Positions 51,814-60,581 of a DNA stretch of 64,000 nt are shown in pieces. The notes beneath the pieces were generated by a model. The model did no database searches and had not been told where the DNA came from. It worked only from the letters and a program-made list of their open reading frames with translations. Where the stretch lies: positions 2,703,001-2,767,000 of the forward strand of contig NZ_CP041348.1 of the NCBI RefSeq assembly GCF_009834365.1, in the 5' to 3' direction. The position numbers and the translations under genes were made by a program. How positions within the stretch are numbered: the stretch's first letter is position 1; every line of letters begins with the position of its first letter. Source of the DNA: Komagataeibacter xylinus (GTDB lineage: Bacteria; Pseudomonadota; Alphaproteobacteria; Acetobacterales; Acetobacteraceae).

Positions 51814-52451
51814 CACGCACTCACAAAACGGACAATATCGCCCGCCCGCAGCATGCACGGGTCGGCGGCCGTTGCATCAAACAGGTCGGGACAATGGGCT
51901 TTTCCAAGAATATGCCAGCCGGAGGGCGCCCGGCTTGGGGTGACACAGGTAAACCCTCCGCCAAGGCAGACGGATTTCGGCTCCACGGCCAGGCGCGGCG
52001 TGTCCCTGCGCGGTATGGCAAGTTGGGGCGGCACGCCGGTCAGGTAGCCGAAACCGGGCGAATAGCCGATCATCGCCACGCGGTACATCGCGCCAGTATG
52101 CAGGGCCACGACCTCACTTTCGGAAAGGCCGGTGACCCCGGCAACGTATGGCAGGTCCTCGCCCCCTGCCCCGCCATATGTAACGGGCACGACCAGTTCA
52201 CGCGGCGCGATCTCATCCGCGCTGGCCTCCGCCCATAGCATATGGAGCATGCGGCGGATATCGTGCGCCTCATGGTTTTCGTCATCGAACGTGACCAGCA
52301 GGTTGTTGGCGCCCGGAATGACCATCTTGATTCCGGGCTGCTCCGGCAGGATCCGGGCCAGGCTCCAGATGCGTTTCTGTATCGCGTCCTGAAAGGCCCC
52401 CTCGGACATGTCCAGCAGGAAGGCATCAGCACCCGCGCAGCTTATGCGCAT
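51813..52451 (-). CDS. pxpB: 5-oxoprolinase/urea carboxylase-like subunit B (KipI/AHS1)
   Basis: A 212-residue protein of the AHS1 family (KipI, the other half of the carboxyltransferase-like core). Diagnostic are MIGYSPGFGYLTGVPPQL, IPRRDTPRLAVEPKSVCLGGGFTCVTP and SGWHILGKA. ATG 52451 (MRISCAGADAF) is chosen over an earlier frame. It follows the MFS gene by 4 bp. It pairs with PxpC as a two-subunit enzyme. Confidence 0.93.
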   Translation of the reverse strand: MRISCAGADAFLLDMSEGAFQDAIQKRIWSLARILPEQPGIKMVIPGANNLLVTFDDENHEAHDIRRMLHMLWAEASADEIAPRELVVPVTYGGAGGEDLPYVAGVTGLSESEVVALHTGAMYRVAMIGYSPGFGYLTGVPPQLAIPRRDTPRLAVEPKSVCLGGGFTCVTPSRAPSGWHILGKAHCPDLFDATAADPCMLRAGDIVRFVSA

Positions 52452-52455
52452 GGCA

Positions 52456-53733
52456 TTATCCCTTTGTCGTGGCATGAAGTGTAATGGTGGCGCGGGGCAG
52501 GACCATGACCGCTGCCGCCCCGGCCATTACCAGGGCCGCCACCATGTAGAATACGTATTCGAAACTTCCCGTAAACTGCAGGATATATCCTGTCACCACG
52601 GGCGCCAGGATGCCCATGCCGTTACTGAAGGTCAGCACCAGGCCGTTGGCGGCGCCCAGCGCTTCCTGCCCGACCAGCAGGTCGGCCAGCAGGGCCATGT
52701 TCGCACCACTGCCCGCGGTGACAAACCCCATGCTCAGCACAAGGCAGAGCATGGACAGCGCGGTGGAATGGCAGAAAGGCAGGAAGCCGATCAGCGCAAC
52801 CATGGCAAGGCACAGGGCGACGATGCGCCTGCGGCTGCCCGGTGCGCCCGCGTTCGCGACATGCAGCCCCTCGCCAATCCGGCCGGCCACGAGCGAGATG
52901 ACCACGGCGCCAGCATAGCAGTAGGCCGTATAGCAACTGGCATCGAACACCGAGAGGTTCATCCGCTGCTTGAGGATAACCGGCAGCCACGACATCATGA
53001 GGAAGTTGGCGTAATTGACACAGCACTGGGCAATCACCACGCCCCAGAAGGAACGCGACGCAAAGAACGGCCTGACGGAAAACCGCGTTACGGACTGCGG
53101 GGAGCCGCATTTTTCAGTCTGCGGGGGGTAAAGGAAAAACCAGGCCAGACACCAGACAAATCCGATCGCCGCCAGCACGCGGAAGGCCATGCGCCAGCCG
53201 TGCTGCTCCACCAGGTAGCCTGCGGCGATGGCGCCGGAGGCAAGCCCGATGGAAATGCCGCTGGTGAACACGGTCATCATCAGCCCGCACCTGTCGGGTG
53301 ATGACCATTGCCGCATGACCTTGGCGCCAAGGGCAAAGGTGGGGGCCTCCCCCATGCCCAGCACCACGCGCGAGAGCAGGAAGGCGGGGATCGACAGGGC
53401 CAGACTGCCCTCGACCATGGCGGCGGACCAGATGGCAACGGCCAGAATGCCCACAACGCGCGGACCCAGCCTGTCGAGCACGATGGCGGATGGCAGGTTG
53501 AGGAAGAAATACGACCACAGGAAACTGGAAAGCACCCACCCTGCCTGGCTGGCACTCAGGCCGAAATCGTGCACGATATCAGGCAGGGCGACAGAAAGGG
53601 CGGCGCGGTCGCCGTAACAGATCACGCACATCATGACTGTTGCCGTGCATATGGCAAACCTGCGCCACGCCATGCGGCCCGCTACCGGGGATGCAGGCGA
53701 AGGAAGGGGCACGTTCTGGTTTTTTGTGCGCAT
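52456..53733 (-). CDS. MFS transporter of the anion:cation symporter type
   Basis: A 425-residue inner-membrane protein with 12 segments. The signature between helices 2 and 3 (LDRLGPRVVGILAVAIWSAAM) and FLLSRVVLGMGEAPTFALGAKVMRQWSSPDRCG are typical of the ACS subfamily (relatives of ExuT, GudP and phthalate permease), which import organic anions with protons. The ATG at 53733 is used; one TTG lies just upstream. As first gene of the operon that encodes PxpBCA, it probably imports the substrate or a precursor. Confidence 0.9.
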   Translation of the reverse strand: MRTKNQNVPLPSPASPVAGRMAWRRFAICTATVMMCVICYGDRAALSVALPDIVHDFGLSASQAGWVLSSFLWSYFFLNLPSAIVLDRLGPRVVGILAVAIWSAAMVEGSLALSIPAFLLSRVVLGMGEAPTFALGAKVMRQWSSPDRCGLMMTVFTSGISIGLASGAIAAGYLVEQHGWRMAFRVLAAIGFVWCLAWFFLYPPQTEKCGSPQSVTRFSVRPFFASRSFWGVVIAQCCVNYANFLMMSWLPVILKQRMNLSVFDASCYTAYCYAGAVVISLVAGRIGEGLHVANAGAPGSRRRIVALCLAMVALIGFLPFCHSTALSMLCLVLSMGFVTAGSGANMALLADLLVGQEALGAANGLVLTFSNGMGILAPVVTGYILQFTGSFEYVFYMVAALVMAGAAAVMVLPRATITLHATTKG

Positions 53734-54018
53734 CAATAATCAGCCATTCATGACAGAACAGAAAAACAGCGTGCCGGAAGCCGTATTCAGGCAGTTTTGT
53801 GAATGCAGGCAACCGAATATCCGGGCCGGGCCCACAACACCGAGCCCGCAGGGAAGTCCGGGCATCCGGGCAGAACTTACTGATATTACAAGAGGCACTT
53901 TAATCTTCCCCTTCTGCGGCCAAAATCTCTTGCATTCCCTATAATTTCGATTATAGAACAAAAATAAGCAACAAAAATATCGTTAATTTTTGCTTCTGAG
54001 GCCCAAAAAAAGTGTTGT
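53734..54018. promoter_or_regulatory. Divergent promoter region of the catabolic operon
   Basis: A 285-bp gap between the MFS gene and the LysR gene. It becomes sharply A/T-rich toward the LysR gene and contains the palindrome at 53939-53956 and another imperfect one at 53966-53995. It should house both promoters. Confidence 0.65.
53939..53956. promoter_or_regulatory. Candidate LysR-type operator
   Basis: CTATAATTTCGATTATAG is a perfect palindrome with 7-bp arms and a 4-bp spacer, containing T-N11-A. It lies 62 bp before the LysR start, as expected for an autoregulated LTTR that also controls the divergent operon. Confidence 0.6.
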
Positions 54019-54882
54019 ATGATGATAACGGAATTGCGCACATTCCTGGTGGCCGCCCAGCTTGAAAGCTTTGCCGCAACCGCTGAAAAGGTAGGCCTGA
54101 CCCAGTCGGCCGTCAGCGCGCAGATCAAGCGGCTTGAACTGGAATTCGGCTATCCTCTGTTCGAACGGACCGGCCGTGCCGTGCATCTGAGCAAGGCCGG
54201 GCTGGCTGCTGTCGAGCGTGCGGGGGAGATCATCGCACTGTTCGAGCGCATGCGTGATATCCCGCGTGACAACACCATCAGTGGCACCATCAAGGTTGGT
54301 GTCATTTCCACAGGTTACAGTTCCCTGCTGGCCCCCGCCATGGCGGAATTCCTGAAAAGTTTTTCAGATATCCTCTTCTCGGTCAGCGTGGATGTTTCCC
54401 TCGCCCTGCTCCAGAAGCTCGAGGCTAGGGAACTCGACGTGGCGATCATGGTCAAGCCGCCGTTCAGCCTCATTCCGCACATGGAATGGGTGCCCCTTAT
54501 CGATCAGCCTTATGTTCTGGTCATGCATGAAAGCGTGCAGGGAAAGGAATGGAAACGCATCCTCAACCAGTATCCGTTCATCCGCTATGACAGCCGCTCG
54601 TTTGGTGGCAGCAGTATCAGCAGCTTCCTGAAAATGCACAGCCTGATGCCGGATGACATTGCGGAAACGGAAGAGATCAGCCTCATTCTGGATATGGTAT
54701 CCAACAATGCAGGTGTTGCGATCATTCCTTCGTGCCAGCAGATCAGAAAATATAAAAATATAAAATGTATCGATATTCCCGATTTTGTAAAAAAAAGGGA
54801 AATAGGTCTTATGGTTTTCAAGGCCAGAAGACAGGAATTTGTTGAAAAATTCATTTCCTTCCTTTCGGGAAAGTCCATCTAG
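54019..54882 (+). CDS. LysR-type transcriptional regulator
   Basis: A 287-residue regulator. The N-terminal HTH is ELRTFLVAAQLESFAATAEK, then VGLTQSAVSAQIKRLELEFG, a typical LTTR; a type 2 periplasmic-binding fold with GTIKVGVISTGYSSLLAP follows. The last 45 codons are unusually A/T-rich compared with the rest. It is divergent from the pxp operon and 45 bp upstream of the M20 gene, so it is the likely regulator of both. Its effector is unknown. Confidence 0.92.
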   Translation: MMITELRTFLVAAQLESFAATAEKVGLTQSAVSAQIKRLELEFGYPLFERTGRAVHLSKAGLAAVERAGEIIALFERMRDIPRDNTISGTIKVGVISTGYSSLLAPAMAEFLKSFSDILFSVSVDVSLALLQKLEARELDVAIMVKPPFSLIPHMEWVPLIDQPYVLVMHESVQGKEWKRILNQYPFIRYDSRSFGGSSISSFLKMHSLMPDDIAETEEISLILDMVSNNAGVAIIPSCQQIRKYKNIKCIDIPDFVKKREIGLMVFKARRQEFVEKFISFLSGKSI

Positions 54883-54927
54883 TTCCTAAAATTACTTCAC
54901 CTTATCAGGACAGAGAGTTTCCGGCCT

Positions 54928-56190
54928 ATGAGTGTCACGTCTTTTCACCAGCAGTTTGGTCAGGCAGTGTTTGATACCCTGCATGCCATGAGCTTCGATG
55001 GGCTGGGCATGACCCGTCCCTCCTATAGCGAAAAGGAAAACGAGGCCCATGAAGTGCTCTGCGGCATTGCGCGCGAGCATGGGCTGGAAATCCGCCGGGA
55101 CTGGGCGTGCAACCTGTTCCTGACCCTGCCGGGACGCGACCGGAGCAAGCCCGCCGTCATGACCGGATCACATATCGATACGGTCCCCTGCGGCGGTAAT
55201 TATGATGGCGCGGCCGGTGTGCTGGCCGGGCTTTCCATCCTGTGCCGCTGGGTCAAGGATGGTTTCACGCCCGAGCGCGACACGACCGTAATCGTGACGC
55301 GGGCGGAGGAAAGTGTCTGGTTTCCCGTATCCTACATCGGCAGCCGGACCGCCTTTGACCTGCTGACGGAAAAAGACCTGCAGGCCACGCGCTTCGATAC
55401 GGGCCGCACGCTGGCCCAGCACATGGCCGAATGTGGCGGCAGCCCGCAGGCGCCGCATAAGGGTATACTTGACCCGGCCGATATAGACTGTTTTGTCGAG
55501 CTGCATATTGAACAGGGACCTGTCCTGCCCAATAATGATGCCGTTATTGGTGTTGTATCGGGTATCTGTGGCAGCCTGCGTTACCGCCATGCCTGCATCT
55601 TGGGCGAATATGCCCATTCGGGTGCGACCCCGCGCGCGTTTCGTTCGGATGCTGTCGTTGCCATGGCCGATCTGGTCAACACGCTGCACGCTTACTGGAA
55701 AGAACTGGAAGCCGCGGGCAAGGCCCTGACCCTGACCTTCGGCGTGTGCCATACCGATGCCCAGCAGGCGAACTTCGCGGCTGTAGCGGGCAAGGTTTCC
55801 TTCGCGCTTGATGTGCGCTCACAGGACACCGCCCTGCTGCATGAAGTAGACGGCCATATTCAGGCTGTAGTGCGCAATATTGAAAAACGCCATAATGTAA
55901 AAGTCGAACTGGGTGAACGCACGGGCAGCAAACCCGCGCTGATGGACAGCCAGCTCCAGAACGATACGCTGGCCGTATGCCGCGCGCTGGATGTTCCGGC
56001 CGTGACAATGGCAAGCGGTGCCGGGCATGATGCGGCAACATTCGCCCATCAGAATATTCCGACGGAAATGATTTTCGTGCGGAATGAAAATGGCAGCCAT
56101 AACCCTCATGAACATCTCGAAATGGCCGATTTCGCGACCGCGACCGCCGTCCTTGATGGACTGCTCAAAATCCGTGCAGAAAGGAACTGA
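54928..56190 (+). CDS. M20 family amidohydrolase (N-carbamoyl-amino acid hydrolase/allantoate amidohydrolase-like)
   Basis: A 420-residue di-metal amidohydrolase. Signatures are VMTGSHIDTVPCGGNYDGAAGVLAG, CFVELHIEQGPVLPNND, TLTFGVCHTDAQQANFAAVAG and MASGAGHDAATFA, which place it in the hydantoinase/carbamoylase group of M20. The usual metal-binding EEGSRF region reads RAEESVWFP, found in some subgroups. It probably cleaves an N-carbamoyl or N-acyl amino acid. GAGAG precedes the ATG. It runs 3 bp into the CapA-like gene and belongs with the LysR unit. Confidence 0.88.
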   Translation: MSVTSFHQQFGQAVFDTLHAMSFDGLGMTRPSYSEKENEAHEVLCGIAREHGLEIRRDWACNLFLTLPGRDRSKPAVMTGSHIDTVPCGGNYDGAAGVLAGLSILCRWVKDGFTPERDTTVIVTRAEESVWFPVSYIGSRTAFDLLTEKDLQATRFDTGRTLAQHMAECGGSPQAPHKGILDPADIDCFVELHIEQGPVLPNNDAVIGVVSGICGSLRYRHACILGEYAHSGATPRAFRSDAVVAMADLVNTLHAYWKELEAAGKALTLTFGVCHTDAQQANFAAVAGKVSFALDVRSQDTALLHEVDGHIQAVVRNIEKRHNVKVELGERTGSKPALMDSQLQNDTLAVCRALDVPAVTMASGAGHDAATFAHQNIPTEMIFVRNENGSHNPHEHLEMADFATATAVLDGLLKIRAERN

Positions 56191-56193
56191 TCC

Positions 56194-57510
56194 ATGCGTG
56201 TAGCCTTGACCGGGGATTCCATTCTTTTCCGACGCCTGAACAGCCAGATCGATCCTGCCATTGCCCCCCTGTTCGATATGATCCGCGCGTGTGATGTCGG
56301 TTTTACCAACCTTGAATTCGTTGCCAATGATTTTGAAGGTGATCCGGCGCTTGACCATGGCGGCACGCATTTTGGCGCACCATGCTGGGTGCTTGATGAA
56401 CTCGATGAAGCCGGCTTCAACCTTTACGCGGCAGCAACCAATCACAGTCTGGACTACAGCATCGCGGGACTGCGCAAGATGATGCACGCGCTTGATGAGC
56501 GCGAAATGGTGTATGCCGGCATTGGCACCAATCTCGAAGAAGCACGCAGGCCTGCCTACATCACGACGCCAGCGGGCACTGTTGCCCTGATCTCGTGCAC
56601 ATCCACATTCGCGCGTGGGCAGGAGGCTTCGGCCCAGACGGGGCTCATGGCGGGGCGGCCGGGTATCAATCCGCTGCACTACCATAAATCCTACCAGGTC
56701 ACGCCGGAGGAAATGGTCCAGCTTCGCGCCATCTATGGCCGCCTTGGCCTGCAGGACATTCTGGAAGAGAAGATCCGGCAGGGCTTTTCCTTCCGCCCGC
56801 CTGAAGGCACGCTCCCGTTTGACGGGCTGCAGTTTGCAACGAGCGATGAAACGCGCGTCAAAACCCGCTCCAATCAGCAGGATCTGGCCGAAATCATCAA
56901 ATGGGTCGAAGAAGCCAGAATGGTTTCCGACGCGGTTGTGGTCAGCATCCATGCGCATGAGAGTGACTACAATGCATCCGGCGTGCCGGATATTGAAGTT
57001 CCGGCCGCCTTCCTGCATGAGTTCACCCATAAGGTGGTCGAGGCCGGGGCCTCGCTCGTGGCCTGCCATGGCCCCCATCTTGTGCGTGGGGTCGAGGTTT
57101 ACAAAAATACCCCCATTTTCCATGGTCTTGGCAACTTCATTGGCCAGAATGAGCTGGTGTCGCGCCTGCCCATGGATTCCTACACCGCCTTCCGCTACAC
57201 GCCGGACATGACGCCCCACCGCCTGTACAAGGGGCGCAGCGAGAACGACACGAAGGGCTTCCCTTCGGACCAGCGGTTCTGGGACAGCATCATGCCGATC
57301 TGCCATTTTGAAGATGGCGCCCTGAAGGCGGTCGAGATCCATCCCGTTACGCTGGGGCTGGGCCAGTCTGCGCATAAACGTGGCGTGCCCTATCTTGCCC
57401 AGGGCGCGGATCGGACCCGGATTCACGAAAAGATCCAGGCCCTGTCGCAGCCCTATGGCACGTCCTTTGGCATGGCTGAAGGCAACATGACCCTGACATT
57501 CAACAGCTAG
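56194..57510 (+). CDS. CapA-like metallophosphoesterase-fold protein
   Basis: A 438-residue cytoplasmic protein related to CapA/PgsA of poly-gamma-glutamate synthesis. MRVALTGDSILFRRL, VGFTNLEF, the metal-site NHSLDYSIAG, VSIHAHESDYN and ACHGPHLVRGVEVYKNTPIFHGLGNFIGQ are typical. Unlike CapA in capsule operons it lacks a membrane anchor and sits with an amidohydrolase rather than capB/C. This suggests a catabolic hydrolase for gamma-glutamyl or similar amides. That role is inference. A strong terminator follows. Confidence 0.85.
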   Translation: MRVALTGDSILFRRLNSQIDPAIAPLFDMIRACDVGFTNLEFVANDFEGDPALDHGGTHFGAPCWVLDELDEAGFNLYAAATNHSLDYSIAGLRKMMHALDEREMVYAGIGTNLEEARRPAYITTPAGTVALISCTSTFARGQEASAQTGLMAGRPGINPLHYHKSYQVTPEEMVQLRAIYGRLGLQDILEEKIRQGFSFRPPEGTLPFDGLQFATSDETRVKTRSNQQDLAEIIKWVEEARMVSDAVVVSIHAHESDYNASGVPDIEVPAAFLHEFTHKVVEAGASLVACHGPHLVRGVEVYKNTPIFHGLGNFIGQNELVSRLPMDSYTAFRYTPDMTPHRLYKGRSENDTKGFPSDQRFWDSIMPICHFEDGALKAVEIHPVTLGLGQSAHKRGVPYLAQGADRTRIHEKIQALSQPYGTSFGMAEGNMTLTFNS

Positions 57511-57560
57511 ACCAGCAGCCCATGAATTCGGCAGCCCCATCTGCCTGAAACATTTCACGG

Positions 57561-57598
57561 AACCGGGAGTGTCCCCTCAGGCCTCCCGGTTTTTTTTG
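57561..57598 (+). terminator. Rho-independent terminator of the LysR-M20-CapA unit
   Basis: AACCGGGAG (57561-57569) pairs with CTCCCGGTT (57583-57591) and is followed by a run of T residues. Confidence 0.93.
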
Positions 57599-57689
57599 GC
57601 CCTGTGAGACGCCGGGTGTCATGCTCTGCGTCGTGAGTGCTGTGAAGCAGGCGGAAATGCGGCCCTGCATGAGTGGTGGGCTCCCGCCC

Positions 57690-58031
57690 CTACTTTATAT
57701 TCTGTTCCGGTGGGGAAGCGGGTGCGAGCCAGGTGGGGTGGCGGCGTTCGATCCATTCAAGCATGCGCGCGCTCAGCCTGCGCAGGAGGGGTACATCCTC
57801 CGCCAGCAGGATAATACCGAGCGGAAGCATCCATAAACCCAGCACCGGCAGGAAGCCGAGCACGCCCCCCACGATCAGCAGGCTGCCCATAATGCCGCGC
57901 AATACGACCCTGCCGGGTTCAAGCAGCCAGCGCATGGCCTGTTCGCCCCGCGCGGGCAGGCGCCGGATCAGGCGCTCCAGTCTGTCGCGGCGCAGGTGCT
58001 CGGCGTGATCGGGTGATGATGGTATGTTCAT
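57690..58031 (-). CDS. Small membrane protein conserved in alphaproteobacteria
   Basis: A 113-residue protein with two close membrane helices (LRGIMGSLLIVGGVLGFLPVLGLWMLPLGIILLAEDVP) flanked by basic, helical segments. The pattern GFLPVLG-x-WMLPLG-x-x-LLAEDVP-LRR followed by EWIERRHPTW is a recurring alphaproteobacterial architecture with no known function. Both ends are likely cytoplasmic. Monocistronic, convergent with the preceding unit. Confidence 0.75.
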   Translation of the reverse strand: MNIPSSPDHAEHLRRDRLERLIRRLPARGEQAMRWLLEPGRVVLRGIMGSLLIVGGVLGFLPVLGLWMLPLGIILLAEDVPLLRRLSARMLEWIERRHPTWLAPASPPEQNIK

Positions 58032-58295
58032 GCCCTGAGGGTAGGCATGCCCCCTGCCCCACGCAACATGCCCACGCGGGAACGTGATGGGCGGACAAGG
58101 AAACGGAAAAGGTCCGGATTTTGATATAGTTCAATGTCATTCGCCCAGAGCGCGCGCCAGTGTCATGGCATGATGCGTTTCCTTACCGCCTCCGGTTCAT
58201 TTTCCTGCATTGCGTGGCTGGACGCCTGCCGGGGCGGGCTGTAAGAAAATTTGTTGGAATATGCGCTTTTTCATAATGTATTTCGGGAGCAGTCA

Positions 58296-59954
58296 ATGCC
58301 CAGCGTAAGCCCTTTTGCCGGCAAGCCGGTCGATCCGGACCGTCTTGTCAATATCGATGCCCTGCTTGATGCCTATTATACCCGCAAGCCTGATCCAGCC
58401 ATTGCCACGCAGCGGGTGGCGTTTGGCACCTCGGGGCACCGGGGCTCATCGCTCCACACCAGCTTCAATGAAAACCATATTCTCTCGATCAGCCAGGCCA
58501 TTGCCGACTACCGCAAGAATGCGGGCATTACCGGGCCGCTGTTCATCGGCATCGACACGCATGCGCTCTCGCGCCCGGCGCTGAAGTCAGCACTTGAAGT
58601 CTTTGCCGCCAATGGCATTGAAGTGCGCATTGATGACAAGGACGGCTACACCCCCACCCCCGTCATCTCGCATGCCATCCTGACGTGCAACCGTGGCCGT
58701 AGCAGCGACCTGGCTGATGGCGTGGTGATTACGCCCTCGCACAACCCGCCTGAGGATGGCGGCTTCAAATATAACCCGCCCCATGGCGGCCCGGCTGATA
58801 CCGACATCACCAAGGTGATCGAGAACGCGGCGAACGACTACATGGCCAAGGGCATGAAGGGCGTGGACCGCGTGCCGTTCGAGCAGGCGCTCAAGGCCCC
58901 CACCACCAGGCGGCATGACTACATCAACCCGTATGTGGATGATCTCGCCGCCGTGGTGGACATGGACATCATCCGTGAATCCGGCATTTCCATCGGTATT
59001 GACCCGCTTGGCGGGGCGGCAGTGGATTACTGGCAGCCGATCATTGACAAATACGGCATCAACGCCACCATCGTGAGCAAGGAAGTGGACCCCACCTTCC
59101 GCTTCATGACCGCCGACTGGGATGGCCAGATCCGCATGGATTGTTCATCGCCCTACGCCATGGCGCGCCTGGTGCAGATGAAGGACCGCTTTGACATCGC
59201 ATTCGCCAACGATACCGATGCTGACCGCCATGGCATCGTGTCGGGTAAGTACGGGCTGATGAACCCCAACCACTACCTTGCCACGGCCATCGAGTTTCTG
59301 TTCAACAACCGCGCCAACTGGAACCCCGCAGCCGGTGTTGGCAAGACGGTGGTCAGCAGCAGCATGATCGACCGCGTGGCCAAGGAAATCGGCCGTAAGC
59401 TGGTGGAAGTGCCGGTTGGCTTCAAGTGGTTTGTCGATGGCCTGTATAACGGCACGCTCGGCTTTGGTGGCGAGGAAAGCGCAGGCGCTTCCTTCCTGCG
59501 CCGCGATGGCACGGTGTGGAGCACGGACAAGGACGGCATCATCCTTGGCCTGCTTGCCGCCGAGATCACGGCCCGCACCAGGCAGACCCCGGGTGCCGCA
59601 TACGAAGCCATGACCAAGCGCCTTGGCACACCGTACTATGCCCGGATCGACGCGCCTGCAGACCCGGCGCAGAAAGCCATCCTCAAGAATCTCTCACCCG
59701 AGCAGATCGGCATGAGCGAACTTGCAGGCGAGCCGATTGTCAGCACGCTGACCAACGCACCGGGCAATGGCGCGGCCATTGGGGGCCTGAAGGTCTCGGC
59801 CAGGGATGGCTGGTTTGCCGCCCGCCCCTCCGGCACGGAAAATGTCTATAAAATCTATGCCGAGAGCTTCAAGAGCGAGGCCCACCTCAAGGCCATCCAG
59901 ACCGAGGCGCAGGATGCGATCTCCGCCCTGTTTGCCAAGGCTGCACAGAAGTAA
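58296..59954 (+). CDS. pgm: Phosphoglucomutase (alpha-D-glucose phosphate specific)
   Basis: A 552-residue alpha-D-phosphohexomutase interconverting glucose 1-phosphate and glucose 6-phosphate. VAFGTSGHRGSS, the phosphoserine loop ITPSHNPPEDGGFKYNPPHGG, metal loop NDTDADRHG and GGEESAGASF are all intact. ATG 58296 is preceded by CGGGAGC; the longer frame from 58251 is less likely. In acetic acid bacteria this enzyme feeds UDP-glucose and cellulose. It works with galU at 7020 but is unlinked. A dispersed palindrome follows and probably ends its transcript. Confidence 0.96.
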   Translation: MPSVSPFAGKPVDPDRLVNIDALLDAYYTRKPDPAIATQRVAFGTSGHRGSSLHTSFNENHILSISQAIADYRKNAGITGPLFIGIDTHALSRPALKSALEVFAANGIEVRIDDKDGYTPTPVISHAILTCNRGRSSDLADGVVITPSHNPPEDGGFKYNPPHGGPADTDITKVIENAANDYMAKGMKGVDRVPFEQALKAPTTRRHDYINPYVDDLAAVVDMDIIRESGISIGIDPLGGAAVDYWQPIIDKYGINATIVSKEVDPTFRFMTADWDGQIRMDCSSPYAMARLVQMKDRFDIAFANDTDADRHGIVSGKYGLMNPNHYLATAIEFLFNNRANWNPAAGVGKTVVSSSMIDRVAKEIGRKLVEVPVGFKWFVDGLYNGTLGFGGEESAGASFLRRDGTVWSTDKDGIILGLLAAEITARTRQTPGAAYEAMTKRLGTPYYARIDAPADPAQKAILKNLSPEQIGMSELAGEPIVSTLTNAPGNGAAIGGLKVSARDGWFAARPSGTENVYKIYAESFKSEAHLKAIQTEAQDAISALFAKAAQK

Positions 59955-59975
59955 GAGCAGGTAAAAGTTTTGGGT

Positions 59976-60000
59976 GCCGCCTTTTCTTCAAAAAGGCGGC
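59976..60000 (+). repeat. Dispersed palindrome, module B copy, terminator of pgm
   Basis: GCCGCCTTTT and AAAAAGGCGGC form a stem 21 bp after pgm, preceded by AAAAGTTTTGGGT. It is nearly the same as the copy after serA. Confidence 0.85.
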
Positions 60001-60086
60001 GTTCACAGTCTTTGTGCCGCGCGCTCCTTACGGAGCGGGCGGCATTTTTGTTTCAGGTGGCGTGTTGTTTTACGCGCCCGCCGCAA

Positions 60087-60581
60087 TCATGCCGTGGGCG
60101 GCACGACAGGCAGCGGCCGCCCGTGCCCAGAAGCGCGTTTGCGGGCCTTGACCACGGCGGTATCAAGTGCGGAGAGAAACGTGGAGCGGTCAGCACGGGT
60201 AAAGCCGCGATTGCTCTGGGTCACGACGCCGGTATCCCGCAGGTCGGTCATGAGGTTGCGCACGGCCAGCGCCATGCCGATGGCGTTATCATCAAGAATG
60301 CGACCCTTGGGGTCGAGCACACAGGCCCCGCGTGCGACACAGCGCGCGGCCAGTGGAATATCGGCTGATATGACAATGTCATGCGCGGCTGCATGCTCGG
60401 CAATCCAGTCATCAGCTACGTCCATGCCCTGTGTCACGACCACGCGCTCGATCAGCGGCGAGGCCGGCACGGCCAGCAGGCTGTTTGACACGACAAAGGT
60501 CTGCAGCCCGTAGCGCAGTGCGACGCGATAGGTCTCGTCACGCACCGGGCAGGCATCGGCATCAATGAAAATACGGGTCAT
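60087..60581 (-). CDS. DUF188/UPF0178 (YaiI/YqxD) family protein
   Basis: A 164-residue PIN-like domain protein. The start MTRIFIDADACPVRDE and the later DIVISADIPLAARCVARGACVLDPKGR are the family signature. Conserved aspartates suggest a metal-dependent nuclease fold, but no activity is proven for the family. ATG 60581 is chosen because a good purine-rich site precedes it. It is convergent with pgm. Confidence 0.88.
   Translation of the reverse strand: MTRIFIDADACPVRDETYRVALRYGLQTFVVSNSLLAVPASPLIERVVVTQGMDVADDWIAEHAAAHDIVISADIPLAARCVARGACVLDPKGRILDDNAIGMALAVRNLMTDLRDTGVVTQSNRGFTRADRSTFLSALDTAVVKARKRASGHGRPLPVVPPTA

Noticed and set aside
55819-57558. A 579-codon minus-strand frame opposite the CapA-like gene
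   Set aside because: The CapA-like protein has clear family motifs; the antisense frame has none.
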